Shown piece after piece: positions 27,201 to 42,200 of a stretch of DNA of 64,000 bases. The stretch is from Bedellia somnulentella (lineage: Eukaryota; Arthropoda; Insecta; Lepidoptera; Bedelliidae). A program made the position numbers and the translations under genes. The stretch covers positions 12,756,567 to 12,820,566 of the forward strand of contig OY755170.1 in assembly GCA_963576735.1 (NCBI GenBank). The letters are read 5' to 3'. Position 1 is the first letter of the stretch; every line of letters begins with the position of its first letter. The notes under the pieces are model-generated. The model searched no databases and was not told the DNA's origin. It worked only from the letters and a program-made list of their open reading frames with translations.

Positions 27201-30200
27201 GAAAAAGTAAGACTTGCAATAAAAAACCTATGAAATTTCTATAGAAACATACATAAACACTCATGGCTGTAAATCACTACAAGGGCTAGCTAGAGCTTCG
27301 GAATCAGAAATTTTAAAAAGTCTTAACAACCTTATCCGCCTTTGACGGACACCCACGGGTAGAATCAGGGTAGAGCTATTCTAAGCGGACACTACACAGC
27401 TTTTATAGAAAATAATTATTACACGACTAAGAATTAAGTAAAGATCAAAACCAGCTTTGGCTAGTGTGAGTAATGAAGCGTGATGAAAATTAGGAGTAGA
27501 TGTGTGGAGCTGGTGTTGCGATCGCATCTCCGAAATAACGGCACCGGGTGGTCTGCGGCGAGACTCATCTCCATTCAAACTACCGAATCATTAAATACCA
27601 GCTCTGCCGATTCAACATTTACGACATTTCATTCAACATTTCGAAACTCATATTTGTTACTGTATCATGCTTACTCGTGTATTTTGCGATATACTTTATA
27701 TACTTACTGTAATTTGTATGTGTGTTTTACAGTGTTCGGTTCTAAATGGGAGCTAATTATAACTAGACTAGTATAAACGTTAACTTTTGTCAGTTGCAGT
27801 CTATATATACTTCATAAATCTATTAACGATTTATATTATTGGAACTACTTTCTCTGTAACACGATCGTTTGTGATGTATTTTTTTAACAGGCTCTATTTC
27901 TCATGATTGGCGCATTTATTTTATATATTTGTCCACCTATTTGACGTCTATATATATATGTAAAGAAAATTAAAAATAAGTCGTGTTTCTGTTACTATTT
28001 CTGTTAGTAAGGACGGGGCAGCACAACTTAAAAAAAAAACACAACAACTCAAATTGAAAATAATTATTATTTTGCTTGTCCAAGTTGACAAAACTGAAAC
28101 TGAATACAATCATATTTTAGATTAAAGAGTCCTGAACTTAACGTGTTATTTATAAGACACCAAAATTACCTTTTAAATAAAAACGGCTGTAGTGACATTT
28201 GCTTCCTAACTTGTAATAATTGTCTGCGTCTTGTTGCAAGCATGAAGTTATTGTTAGTAAAATTGATAGTCATAATAGCTATCGTTACCAAAGTGATCGC
28301 AAGGAAATATTGCGCCTAGAACGCAGCCAGAGAGATCATTTGATAAGCCCAGCTAAAGTTTACTAACAAAACAAGCTATTCTAAAATTTCTAAATCCTAG
28401 GACAGGAGTATCAGCTTACGGTGAAAATCGTTTCATTTCTAAAATATCATAATATTTTTAACATAAATAAACAACCTATAAATAAATTTGATGCGAGATG
28501 TTAGAATGATCGTTGTAGTATTGTTGTGTTGAAATAAAAGTAAGATTTAGCGAAAGGTCGTCAGCCGTGATATTGGGAACTGTCACAGCCAAGGAGTGAA
28601 GGATGCGAGTCTCGCGCCCACGCACCGCTCTCGGACCGGTACCACAGTTAACGACATAAAAGCTTTCCGGACGTTGTACAAACATCAAACTTGCCAATTT
28701 TAATATAAATATGATTTATGTTGGACAAGAATAATGCTGGATATTCTAATCAGTTGGAAATTTAAATCTATATATATAAAAGAAAGTCGTGTTAGTTACA
28801 CTTTTTATAACTCACGAACGACTGAACCGATTAACGAACCAGGCAAAAGACATAGGATATATATCATCACGCTAAATATCTTAGGGGGTAAGCAGAAAAA
28901 AATATTGAACACCTTCCGTGCGAAGCCGGGGCGGGCCACTAGTATGATATAGAAATATCTTACAACATTCACTGCTGAGTTAGTTGAGGATTTAGATTGA
29001 CGGTTTTTTTCTATGTCTAGAAAGAAAAATAACTGTTAGGTACAGCCGCAAAAGCAGGACCGTATGTTTTGCCGTATTATTTATATTATTCTTAGAAAAT
29101 TATCTATTTTGATTTAGTCCCATGTATGTAGAGTACTCTTTTTATCAAATACCGACAGTATTACAAATATAAAATCTCTAATTTTGGTCCTTCAGTTAAA
29201 AAACATTATTTTTTTAAAATAAAATCCTCATGAATTTATAATCTTTGTCTTAAGGCGAGGCATTTATGAAATATGCATGGTTTTTTTTATGACCATAGTA
29301 AGCTATATACAGTATGTTCAAACTATGCGCCATTTTGTTGAAAAGGCTTGATAGCAACGGCACGTTGTATGAACCAAGATATGAGTAAGCAAATATGTAC
29401 TTCATGCGTAAATACAACAATTCGGGCCACTTGTATTTATGCAAGATGAAGCTGAGAATCACGCAGCATTGCATCATTTGATTCTTATACTTGCGCAGGT
29501 GTAGCTCTTTACTAAAAACATTCATTTAAAAAACGAAAATAATTAAGGAATTTTTACTAATTTTATAAAAGTTTTTAATTGTAAATCTCAAACTCAAAGT
29601 AATAAATGAGGTGATGCGTTTGGCATCGCTAGCCAATCCACTCAAGAAACTCAGTGTCCTGAGTCACACGGAAGCTACTCAAACCGTTCACATATCATTT
29701 AAAACCGGCAATAAAAAAGATATATAGATAAACTAAGTTATTTCACTAGTTTAGTTGAGGGGATCTTTCGGGACTATGTCTAAACAGAGAGAATAAGAGA
29801 GAAATGAGAAATATTATAACTGTTTCATTCCAGGGAATCGTATGAAGTGGACCGATCCACCTTCGCACAGGTAGTATATATTTCAAATATCTAAGTTTTC
29901 ACCAGTAACTGCTCGCCCCCTATGAAATTAAGTGTGCTATTAGTCTATATTACTTTAAAAGGTTGCATGGTGTTAATGAAGAAAATAATTAACATCGTTG
30001 GAGTAACTTCCAAGCCCTATAGATTACAGACTAACAAATACTTAAACAATATTTCATCTTCATAATGAGCATAGATAGAATAATAAAAAACTGTGTTAGT
30101 ACATAGCTATGAACTTTGTTAGAGGATTAGTATCAAACAAATAGATCGGTACGTGGTATTTAGGTATGAAGTAGAAAAGCCGACGGGGCCCGAGCGCCCG

Positions 30201-33200
30201 ACATCATTAAACTAACCGAAACGGTGGCTCAGTATAGTCTAAGGTGCAGTTACAACGTAAATGGTAAGCTTTGCCGACAGCCCCGATCACTGATCACCAG
30301 ATTGACATTATTGTCGGCATGGCTCTATGCTCGTCTACGCTCAGCCTGATCAAACAAAAGGCCCCTGTTTTCCTTGCTTACTAGAAAGATAAAATTTTGC
30401 AACATTATTTTAAAACCTTCTGATCAAGTTCAGTTATATTATTATTTATGGTTTTTCGGACAAATTAAATAGAAATAGGTGATAATATTATCCAGTCATA
30501 CATAGTGGAGGTCAGTGTTATATAAACTGTGAAGATAAAAAGTTTCCTCTTTGTCTCTAGTGAGTGACACATCAACGTCAACTATTGGTTTATCTTTTCA
30601 TGATTTGTTCTTACTTTATATCAAACTTGTCCCAAAACTAATGAATACAAAAAAATACAATTGTCCAATTCGATGCAGTTGTTCTGGAATTGAATAGGTA
30701 TTATTTTGGTGAATAAATGTGTTATGTATGAAGTACCCCTGAACTTTTGTTATGGAAATCATTGCACCAATGTCGCACTCCTCTGAGATATTTCTGTAAC
30801 TGATACATATATTTATCAGGTGGGCAATGACACTTCAACTGTCAAGGATTAACAAACAAAATCGAAATCAAGCAACGCGATAACAAATTCGAATTTTGAA
30901 TCAGCATTTTATCATATCTGGTAATCTTAACACAGCGCTGACTATTGATACAAAATGACCACATTGTTTTCATTTTTATATTACTTTTAAAGTTTTTTTC
31001 TAAAACTCACACTTAATAACTGTGCAGGATATCCTATTTTTGTTTCTTAACTAGTGCTCTACCCGGTTTTCACACAGATAATCAAATTATAGGTAGTGTT
31101 CTATTCTGACTATAAGTGTGATGGAACCCATGTTTCTAATCCCAGTGCAAACATGGCTATCATCAGTGGGAGAATCTAAAAAATATAAAGTACCATACGT
31201 TATAATATTATGCATAGTCCAGCCGTTCCTAAGATGTGAATAGTTTATCTAACGTGGCTTTATTTTCTATATATAGATATAATTTAATTATTAAAGACGA
31301 TTTCATAATCTTATGCATGATTAATTATACGAAATGATTAATTATAATTAATTTGAAAATATATTTATATAATTTTGTTTCTATGCCATTCATAATCAAA
31401 TATATATTTCTTATAAATAAATTTAGTAATTATGTTCAGAAGAAAATTTCTGGTTCTACTCACCAACTGTTTCAGATTATGAAAAGCTGTATGTGTCTAA
31501 TTCAGAAGTAATATACTTTGCAAGCCGCAGGGCGGATTGTTAATAAGATAAGGTTTTTAGTGTTGTCAGACTGAAGCAGCGCAGTATCGAAGGGTTATGC
31601 CAGTTGACCCTGCACAGGCGGGCCGTATTGCTTCAACCTGGCAACAATGCTGTTTGCTTCAAATTTGATGCACTGCACAGATTTCATTTGTTGACTTCAT
31701 CTTTTCATCCTTTCAAGTCTAAATATATCGCTTTGATGAAATTAAAAATACCAAGCGTTTACTAAGGAAGTCGTTGTAGTGGAATTTTCAGTTAGTTTTA
31801 CCTTTATGACTAAACTTCAACCTTATCATTTCATTTGTTTATGTTCGATTGCTCTTCATGTTTAATTAAAACGCAGATTTCAATGCTCGGATGTATTTAG
31901 CCCACTAATTAACTACGATACATGATACTTTTAAACACAATTTAATAAAGATCTCAAATTTTCAAATATCACGAAAGTTTGTACGGATATGATGTTATTG
32001 TAGTATTTATGGTAACCCGTACTTGCTACTCATAAGGAATATTATTTTTGCTTAGCATATAAAATCAAAGTTGTGTTTTAATTATCCATAATATATAATT
32101 TTATTCGTTCATTCTATAACTCGTTTCATAGATAAAATACTGAAATTTAACCAAAAAGTTATTTAACGTCAATTGCAACTTTTTTTATCATTATTTACAA
32201 CGCATAGATATTTTAGTACATGGAGATTGTTGTAACACTACAAATATCGTAAAGTGATTCGTTTCAATATACAAATCCAGGTCACAAAATTAAATAAAGG
32301 TGTGTTTCGCGAAATACAATTTTATCAGTTTACTTAGGAAAATACCTTTTTAATGATTAGATAAATACTCGGTTTTGAAATAAGTAACTATTCAATTTCA
32401 ATAATGTGATAAATGCTAATGTATGTTTTTATAATGAGAGTGACCATTTCTTTAGTAAGAACAGAACATATTGCGTGTTATGTAACATTTAAAAAAAATA
32501 TTGTTAAAGATGTAAGTGTATTTGTGTTAAGTGTAGTGTTTTTTTTTTTTAAATTTATATCATGTTTAGGTCATAAGTACTTTGTAAGTGTGTTCTTACT
32601 TTTTGAATAATTTTTTTTTCTTCTTCTTCTTCTTAACGATACTCACAAGAATATCTAAAGTTGAAATAACAGTTCAGCTCCCAATTGCATTTATATCTGC
32701 TTCTCAAATTATGTTTACGCTACAATTGTATTTGTTGTTCAAAGAGTTTAGTTTTGTATTAAAAATACTGAAGAATATTCCTATATTGCAAACTGTATAA
32801 AATTTATCTATATCTGCTGTGTACTGTCGGCTCTGCTGTGTAGTGTCGGCTTAGAATAGCACTACCCCATTTCTTCCGGTGGGTGTACGTAAGAGGCGAC
32901 TAACGGTATTTGGGGCCTTAAAGGGATTGTTGGGCGATGCGGTTGGAGACCCATCACCAACAACCTTTATTTTTTTACCATCTTTTTCCCACTCACATTT
33001 CCAAAAGTGGCTGAGGAATTTCTAATTCCTTAGCTCTGGCGGTAGCGGTAGAAGGGGTACCTTCAAGGGATTTATAGCCGTGAGTATATGTATGTATGTA
33101 TGTATATAAAATAAACGAATGAAATATACAAATATTTATGTAACAAATTTTATGAAAATTATGTCATATATCCTTTTAACACTCAAACATTTCAAATTTG

Positions 33201-36200
33201 ATATGGGTTGAATCAGATAGTAGTAAAAGCAAGTATTTATTGCGTAAAACAACAGTATTAACTTAAAAATACAATTTATTAGAAGCTGTTCACTTTCGTC
33301 ATACGAGAAACTCACTCAATTTCACAACTCAGTTTCAACGTTAAACTTGTCACGAGCCATAACTTTTATTAACGAAATCATCGATACGCCTTTTTGTCAA
33401 CTTCCACATACAATTATTATCTAAGAAAGAGCCCCGAAATACATAAAAATCATTTAAACTGATAATCCTACATCAGCTCCATTACAGTACAACAATTTTA
33501 CAAAATCACTTCTAAATGGAAACTAATAAAATAATAAATAGTTAAGACGAGTTGAATGTCACAGTAGTGTTATAATGGCAAGACAGTGAACATATTGGAA
33601 TGGCGCCTGCACCAGTTCCTAATCAACGTATCAAGGCTCCACTACATACCTAACTGCAAATATCATTCGGATTGGCTACGGGCGCACGCGCAAGTGTGAA
33701 ACAAGAAAGCCTTGTGGTTGTCGATATTAAAAGTGGAACTAGTCCAGTCCCTATCTTAAATAGAAAGAAAATTGTAATGGTGTCTTTGTATATCCTTAAT
33801 TAGTAAAATTGTTGTACGTATTTCTAAACTACGAATAGGTTTTAAATGAAACTAATAATAATCAAGAGAGTAAAAGGGTGGACTACTGAGAGAATACTCC
33901 AGAAAAACTAATCTACTATTAGTTGGTAGCACATTATCTGAGGTTCATATAAATTATGTGTGCGATCTTAAATACCAGCAATAAAATGATACATAACTAT
34001 TTGCAATATGTTGTTTCAGTAAAACTGAAATATTTGCTTCCAGAATGTGGCCCTCGGCACAGGTATGAAAATATTAAAACAGAGCCCCAACTTTATGCGG
34101 CTATTATATTACCGTTCTAAAGTGAATAAGAATTTTTATAGAAATTTTGTCATGGCACTAAAAGTGTGTTCTTTTACTATGAGCTCGTATGTTAAGAATA
34201 TTTGTTATATAAAAATTTGAACTTAAGGAAAAGTAAGGTGTTTTTTATTTTGTTGTGTAGAACTGAAATCTATGGATCTATGTTTTTTTTGTATCCATTA
34301 CATTTGCATCTAACATTTAACATATTTAGATCGGTTAATCCTGTGGTGCTTCATTTAATATGAAAACTATTTATTACTCTATTAAATTATTTATTTTTAG
34401 CTACTATCTAATACTATTATTAGTGGCCCATTGATTCTATTTTCTTTTTGTTCTAGGTGAGCTTTGTTTGAATAATGAACGGAAGATAATAATAACTATT
34501 ATGATGATCATAAGGAAATTTTGTAAGCTACTATTCGAGGAAGCTGAGAATATTATAGAACCCAAGACTCTCCAACCTTAATATCAATTGTAATTCTGTA
34601 CGTGCCTCAAAAGCTCAACGAATAAAACGCTGTAACATGAACCGGTCGACGAAATTGAAGTAAAAAATATGTAACGCATTTTTTTTGCTATCCACGTGTG
34701 TTATGACTCATCGATATGGTAAATAAATAGTTGAAGCTATTTTATGATACTCGTACAGGTATTAATGTGTTACGTAATTCGTATCGAGCCAATGACTCAT
34801 CTTCCAAAAATAAAAGATATCAATACCCTCTATTGTACCTCAATATTTGCTTATTGTCTAAGAAATGCTTATTGTTTGTCCATGTGATATTATTTATATT
34901 TAGAAAGCTGCATTGGCAATAAAGTGATGTGACATAGTTATAAAATAACATTTTCTTGTGGTAGCTTTGCGTTTCATTTGTTTCTGAATTAATAAAATAT
35001 CTGGTAGCCTTTTGTTTAATTTTTAACTGGGCTTAAGTAAGACTTCCCTTTCATTATTAATTATAGATTGCAATTGTTTGGAAATTATTAATTTTTTCAC
35101 TTTCCTTCAAAAGAACCCTCAAACTCAGTTTTAACTTTAGGATCACCTGTTGATAAATGTGTCATCGTTTTCAACTTTATGCAAAGTAGCCATTTAATAC
35201 CTACTCAAAAAGCCGGTTTAGATAATCTACGGTTTGCTATTATGAATTGCGAAAGTCAGTTTATTTTTTTATAGAAGTAATATTTAACGTGCATTTGTGT
35301 CAACCAAATGACTAATGCTCGGAACTGTCGTAAAAAAATGTTCTGTATAATGTAATGACTTTGCTTTTTTTCATCATTATGATACCCCTTTTATAATAAA
35401 GTAAACAATTACAACTTGAAATAAATTACAGAGATCGAGCAGAGGCTATAAAATTTATATAATTATAACACACAACTAGCAGTACAGTAGGAATGATCGG
35501 AAACATGGTAAACTTTTTTTACCATGTCCAATTCCCTTTAGGCCTAGACATTAGCATCCAATTTTTTTTTGTTATAATCGACTTTGAGTATAGCAAGTTG
35601 AAAAAAGAAAGTGGCTGGTACCGCGCGCGACCACGGCAGTGCTGCGATGGCACACATTTCGGAAAGCTGCGGCGGAAAAAAGTGGCGCGCCAAGCAGTCT
35701 GACCGCCCGCGCCCGCGCCCGGCCGCCTGCGCATGCGCGTGCCGCTGTCATCGTTCCGATTACATTAACTAGCTTCCTCACTACCAACAACCTTTTCAAT
35801 CACTCTTCATTATTTATTTCAAATGCATTGCTACATTCCTTAACTTATTCTTTAAAGCACAAATCGTAATTAGTACAGTATGACACGACGAGATAAGTAG
35901 TGACGGGGTCCAGACAGCATGAGGTGGCAGCGCGCGGGCGAGTCCACGCGAGATCGTGACAATTGGTTGAGAATTCGCGAAGTCGCCGATGTTTAGTATG
36001 GATACTGGTTGTTCTTGACGGGTCAAACATTCTAAATGTTTAAGAGCCTGACGCAATGCTAATATGTTATACTGTACACTAACACAGCACCTATTTCTAC
36101 ACTGGTCTATCTAAACATTGTGAGAAAGCCAGATTGGTTTTAACTGTTAATATCTGTCTAGGAGTTATGTCCGTCATAAACGATTCTAGGAAAACAGTGC

Positions 36201-39200
36201 CTACGTTGATTGTAGTGAGTTGAATGGTTGAAAAGCTATTTTACAATTTTCAACTTTGCGATTTCGGACAGACAACTTAAGAGAAAGTTTCCCAGAAACC
36301 ATGACCGTTTGCATTTCTTTCGTAGTCAGAACTGATTCCTTAAAATGTTTTCGAGATGTACCGTTACACGTAACCTCCAGGGAGCTCACTCGGCCCTTCA
36401 TTATCTTATTCTTGTCACCAAACACAAGTCCATCAAGCGCGGATAGCGCGCACAATTTCACAACCATCTCTAAAAACTCCGTATCGTATCTGTGCTGGTA
36501 AGTTATTGGGCTAGGGGCCGGATTCTAAAAAGCCTTTTAGGAACCGTATCTGTTATGTCGAAAGTACAGTTCTGTTTACACAATTTATGAATACCTGGTG
36601 GGCACGTGTCTGTTGAACAATTCAGAACGGATAGCAGAGGTTCAGTGGTGGGTGCGCGATAGGCGACTGAGGTAGTATGTTAATGATGTGATTCGCAAAA
36701 GGAAGACTGTAACTTCTCTAGGCGGCGTATGAATGGGTGGAAACTGGCGTGTTTATCGAGAACATTAACCTGTCGCGGGCCGCTCGCCGCTGACCAAGAT
36801 TCGAGCGCGGGTCAGGCCGCCCCGCCGCCGCCACGCGATCGCCCCGCCACCGCCCCCCGTCCTACGTCTCCGGTACTGGACCACTGATACCAACTACAAT
36901 CACAACTAATACAAACTCTTTACTGCACTTATATAAGAAACACCAAGCTATACAACTCAGAGTTCATTTTCCTGTTTTCACAATGTTACTTTCAAGATAA
37001 ATCTATTTCGAAATATTACTTATCTATCGACCTACTGGTACCTCCACATAGTGGAAGGATTTTTTACTTACTATAGATTAACTTGTTGCCAATGTATTTA
37101 TTAAAATAAAAAATAAACACAGTTTCATCAATTAAGCTATCTATCAGAAGCTTTGCCCTATATCTGCTTTGTTTCGCATACATACATTAAAAATAATGTG
37201 GTTTTTTAAATATGATCATGAGCAAAACGTTCTAGGATTTCTGTAAGGCTCTTGAAAAATGAAAGTAGCAGTTTTAATTAATCTCCCCATAACCAAACTG
37301 TTATAAACCTAAACATTACTGTACTGTTGCGAATTACATCCATCCCGAAATATTATACATTATAAGAATTAGAACTGATATAAATTAGAATCTTTTAAAA
37401 TAACACTTTCGGATATTTAATCGCGTGTTATTGGTTTTTTAACACGCGATTAATAATCCGAAAGTCAATAGTTGTTTTAATTATAATGTGCAGTCGTGAA
37501 AGTCTTAGAAAATACTATTAGAATGTTTTGTTCATGAAAACCTTATGTGGGGATGAGTAATAATAAAAAAAGGGAAGAAAAATTTTGAACGACGAGCGAC
37601 GGGGGCGTATACCCGGAGGTCGTCGGTTCGAATCCCGCTGGTGTCGAAATTTTTCTTTCCTTTATTTATTATTGTAATAATCACCTTATTAATCTATACT
37701 TATAATAAATCTGTATAAAGGTCAATTCTATACATGAAATATATTTTCAAAGTAACGATCAGGGGGTGATTAGTGATCGATACTGATGCCGTAAATGCAA
37801 TCAGTAAAATTTTTGTTTACTGTCTTTCTTTCTGTCTGTCTGTCTGTCGGTTTGTATGTTCCTTATGGAAACAAAAACTACTCGACGGATTTTAAAGAAA
37901 CCTGGTACAATTATTCTTCGTACTCCTGGGCAGGTTATAGTATACTTTTCAGCAGAGTAATGAAGAGGAATTTTGGGAAAACGGGAGAAGTTCCTACATT
38001 GTTTCAGTTTCTGTCACATGTGCAGCCTTAATGGTTAAAGTTACATAGAAATCAAGTATAGTGGAAATATTCTACATGAAATTGGTTAAATATATCCCGA
38101 AACAGCGTATGTGTATCTTTTATGGTTGACTCACTATAACACGTGTAACTCCTGACAACTTAGCAGTTCGGATCATTCTGATTATATTTGTTTACTCTTA
38201 CGTTTATAATAGTCTCACTCATCTATAATTTAAAAAAGTTTGCATTATTACCTATTCAATAGAAAAAAGAATGAAATCGGTATAGAAACACCATGTATCT
38301 TTTATGGTTGACTCACTATAACACGTGTAACTCCTGATAGCTTAGCAGTTCGGATCATTCTGATTATATTTGTTTACTCTTACGTGTATAATAGTCTCAC
38401 TCATCTATAATTTAAAAAAGTTTACATTATTACATATTCAATAGAAAAAACAATGAAATCAGTATAGCCGTGGCCAATAATAAGAGTGAATACTGAATCA
38501 TGCTATAAGGATTATTTTTTCGAGGATACTGCACCGTTCATAAAAACGCTTTCACAATCACCAAGCTACACTATTCGGGAGTGCTGTAAGTAGTATTAAT
38601 TGTGCTAAATTTCACAAAGGGCGAGCAGTGATTGAAGAAACTCCAGATATTTTTAAAACTACGCTACCCATGCGAAGCTGGGCCATCCGCTAGTACTAAA
38701 TAAGTATTGTAATGTGTTATACAAAAAAAGTTACCAAAAAATATTGGGATAGTCCGACATTATGGAAACAAACAGTTAATTTTGCTTTCTGATTAAGCAC
38801 ACCAAATTTAAAAAGAATCGGTCAAGTAGTGCTTAAGCCTTTTTTTTAGAAACATGATGTCACGTGAATTTTGTACACTTGATACCTGATCTAGGAGGTC
38901 ATTGGTCAGTTAAAACTCCAACAAATATATTTTTAAAATAATCTCATCATAAATTTCAGACATAATAGTTGTAATGAATTATTTATCAGCACATATTGAA
39001 TGCAGAATCGATGGTTGATAAAATAAAATGACACCACCGCCCCCGTGGCCTAGTGTTTTTGATGAATATGAATGTTATTTTCGCTATCTTTGATGGCATT
39101 TTTATTTTTAAATACATTATGAATAATTAAGTTTTTCTTCTTGATTATTATAAAAATCATTCATTATATTATTAACCGGTCACACTCTACTCTATTTGTA

Positions 39201-42200
39201 CATATTATGACAAGATAATAATAATTTTAAAATAAGTAATGAGGAATTTTGATCATTTTAGATAAACCATGACTTCTTTAATATTTACATTACAAAAAAA
39301 CGAAATTGTTGAGTCAAAGACGACAATTAGTAGTCTTATTAAAATAGAAACAACTAATGAATAGGCCGAGGCACCGAGCTTAAAGCTCCACGTCTCTCAA
39401 CTTGATCACTTCATCAGAATACAAACTAGAGCAACTAATGTCAAGCAAGCTTTGATCACGACGATTGTGACAACTACATTGATTTCCCCTCTGTTATCTT
39501 GAAACCTTCCAGTTTATGTATCGGACAGTTTAGATATTATTTACAAATTAATGAATTAATTCAACACAATATTGATCGTAGCAAATCATCAAGTTTTCAT
39601 TTTGGAATGGACAGAACCATTAACAGCGATATTTGCAACCTGCATATTGGTACATGAAAAGGTTTATTTGTAAAGATGTTTTTGTATTATAATTTTTTTT
39701 TCGACCACGTCCAATAAGGTCACCATTTTATGGTTGAGATATTATTGAATTAACTCTGAGGCTATTATACTCTGCGCATATACATTCAATTATAAACAAT
39801 TAAAATTAATTTATTCTGAAAATAGGATTTTGATAATAATAATGAGTAATAATTTAAATTCGTTACCATACAACATGCTGAATAAATAAATAATTCTACG
39901 GCAAGCCAGATTACTAAAGAATGTTTTGCTTGCTTAAAGATAAAGTCTTCCCCGTACCGTTTTTCCACTTCTACGCTTTGTTCTAGCATGTCAAGTGACT
40001 TCGCAACTAATTTTGCCATTATTACCACCATATTGTACATGTACCCTAACAAGTACAAAAAACGCTCATAGTCACGATGGCACATAGCGTGTTAAAGACG
40101 TTGGCAAAAGTTAAGGTGATAGATAGTATATCGCATTCCGGCGACTCGCAGGTAACGATAACCTCGTCCGTGTAAATAGCAGATAAGAAAAATAAACAGC
40201 AAACGAAGCCGAAGAGCTATCGACGCCGGTTGATAAGCAAAACATGGAGGAAGACAAGTCATGTTCTTGGAAAATAATAAGGATTGATGTCATGTGTGCG
40301 CGAGCACGGTAAGCTTTTAAATTAATAACAAATGTCACATTTAGCTTAAAACTTGTAGGCTCAAATATTGTGTGTCTGAGAACAAATTAAATTGAAGCGT
40401 TAACACTCTGAAGCTATAATGAAATTGATAGTTGTGAGCCCAGTTACCGCGCTGTCTGATAGTCGGTGATTACTCATCAATCTCGACATAACTGCAAAGA
40501 CTAAGTTGCGGTTGATTGAGTAAATAACTACAGTGATAGTTAAAATGCTTATGATTCTTTTTCGGTCCTGATTAACATGTCATCAGTTTTTGCATACTTA
40601 ATGTAGAGTTGTAAAATATGTATTAATTAATAAATTTTGACTCAGCAAAAAAGAAACACAATGTTATTAAAAATATATATTACTTAGTAAGGACCACCGC
40701 AGAACATGAATACTACAACACTCAAACAATATAACAGTGCAGTGCGTATCGGCAAGCATATGCTGAATGTAAGCGTATCGTAACGGTGCCGGCGGCGCGG
40801 GCTTTCTACCCTGCGGCGTCCGTCACCGGAGCTGCGGCCACATTCCACCGGGCGGCGGCTGCGTGCGAACTTGCCCTCCGACCCCCTGTAGGACACACTT
40901 CTCTGTTCTTTGGCGGGAACGTGCTAACTGATTTTCTTTTAACCATTTAGGTAAAGGTGGCATTAAAAAGGTTTGAGGCAAGGTTGACAATCAGGCGGTA
41001 ACTATCTTGCCTGTACTATTAAGGGTTACGCATCTATGTTTTGAATTAGGTTATCTATGGCAATTAATAGCATATTTTTTTAGTTTTAATAATTGACTCT
41101 TACCATAATATATAAGTATAAGCTAATAATTTTTGTATATGAGAAGTAGTAATTTTATGCCCGAATAAATACAAAATGGTGGACCGACTCAATCTGAAAA
41201 TATCTTATTAATGATCCAGCAGTGTATACAACTCAATGTAAATAAAATAAATAAAATTTAAATAAAAAATAATCATCGACTTGCTTAGTACTATACAGCA
41301 GTATAATAGGTAGCATTATTATAGTATAATAGGCAGTGGATTATAGGGGATGATTTCCTACAAACATCTTACATTTTAATTTAAATTTAGAAAGAATGCG
41401 CTTCAGTGATCTAACGGAAAGATTCCGCACAAGTGGCAGTTGAAAGCCGGTTCCTTACCTTCCGGATTCCCCGCGTACTGCGCGGAGCGCTCGCAATTGA
41501 TGCTACTAACTTAACTTTCCAACAATTATCACTTATTTTTATTACATCTCGCCAAAAAATATCCATGTAATTATAGTCTCAAATTGGCCATGTGGAACAC
41601 ACTGACGTTTTATATGCGTACAATTTACAAAACATGATTATCAATGAATTTAATCTCAAAGTAATGCTTAAGCAATTTATTAGTAATATTATAACAAAAA
41701 GAATAATTACATATAACACTAAGAACAAAACTGCCCTCTGTAATTTTTAATAAAGAAACCCATATAGGAAGATTACTACTGCATTAGGTCATAGTCAGTT
41801 GTCTCTTTCACGCTCATACGGAGAAAAGAGATTTTTTGGGTCACCTGGTTGCCCTAACCCAGATAGCCAGTGCTTGTAACTTATAGGCACCATAGATGAG
41901 TATTTATCGTTTAAGTTTATAGAAGTGGCTGCCGAATAGTATAGCCTTTCTATTCCTGCCTCAGGCTATGAATTCTGGTCGCTTTATAAGTTTATCCGAA
42001 GTAGTTAAGCTTGTTCAAAATAAATGATTAGGGTATGATTATTACAATGGATGTAAAGATGTTTTCACCAATGCCTTCTATTAAGCATGATAATAAGGAT
42101 ATGTAATTCTAATTCAAAAGTAGTAAGTGTAGTGAAGTGTTTTAGCAAGAGCTGTGTAGTGGCAACTTAGAATAACATTACCCCATTTCTTCAAGTGAGT

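Noticed and set aside
37795..38031. Frame in Helitron H3, similar to 59097-59285 in H4
   Set aside because: The shared peptide reflects shared repeat DNA. Copies have differing frames and no RepHel motif, so it is not a gene.
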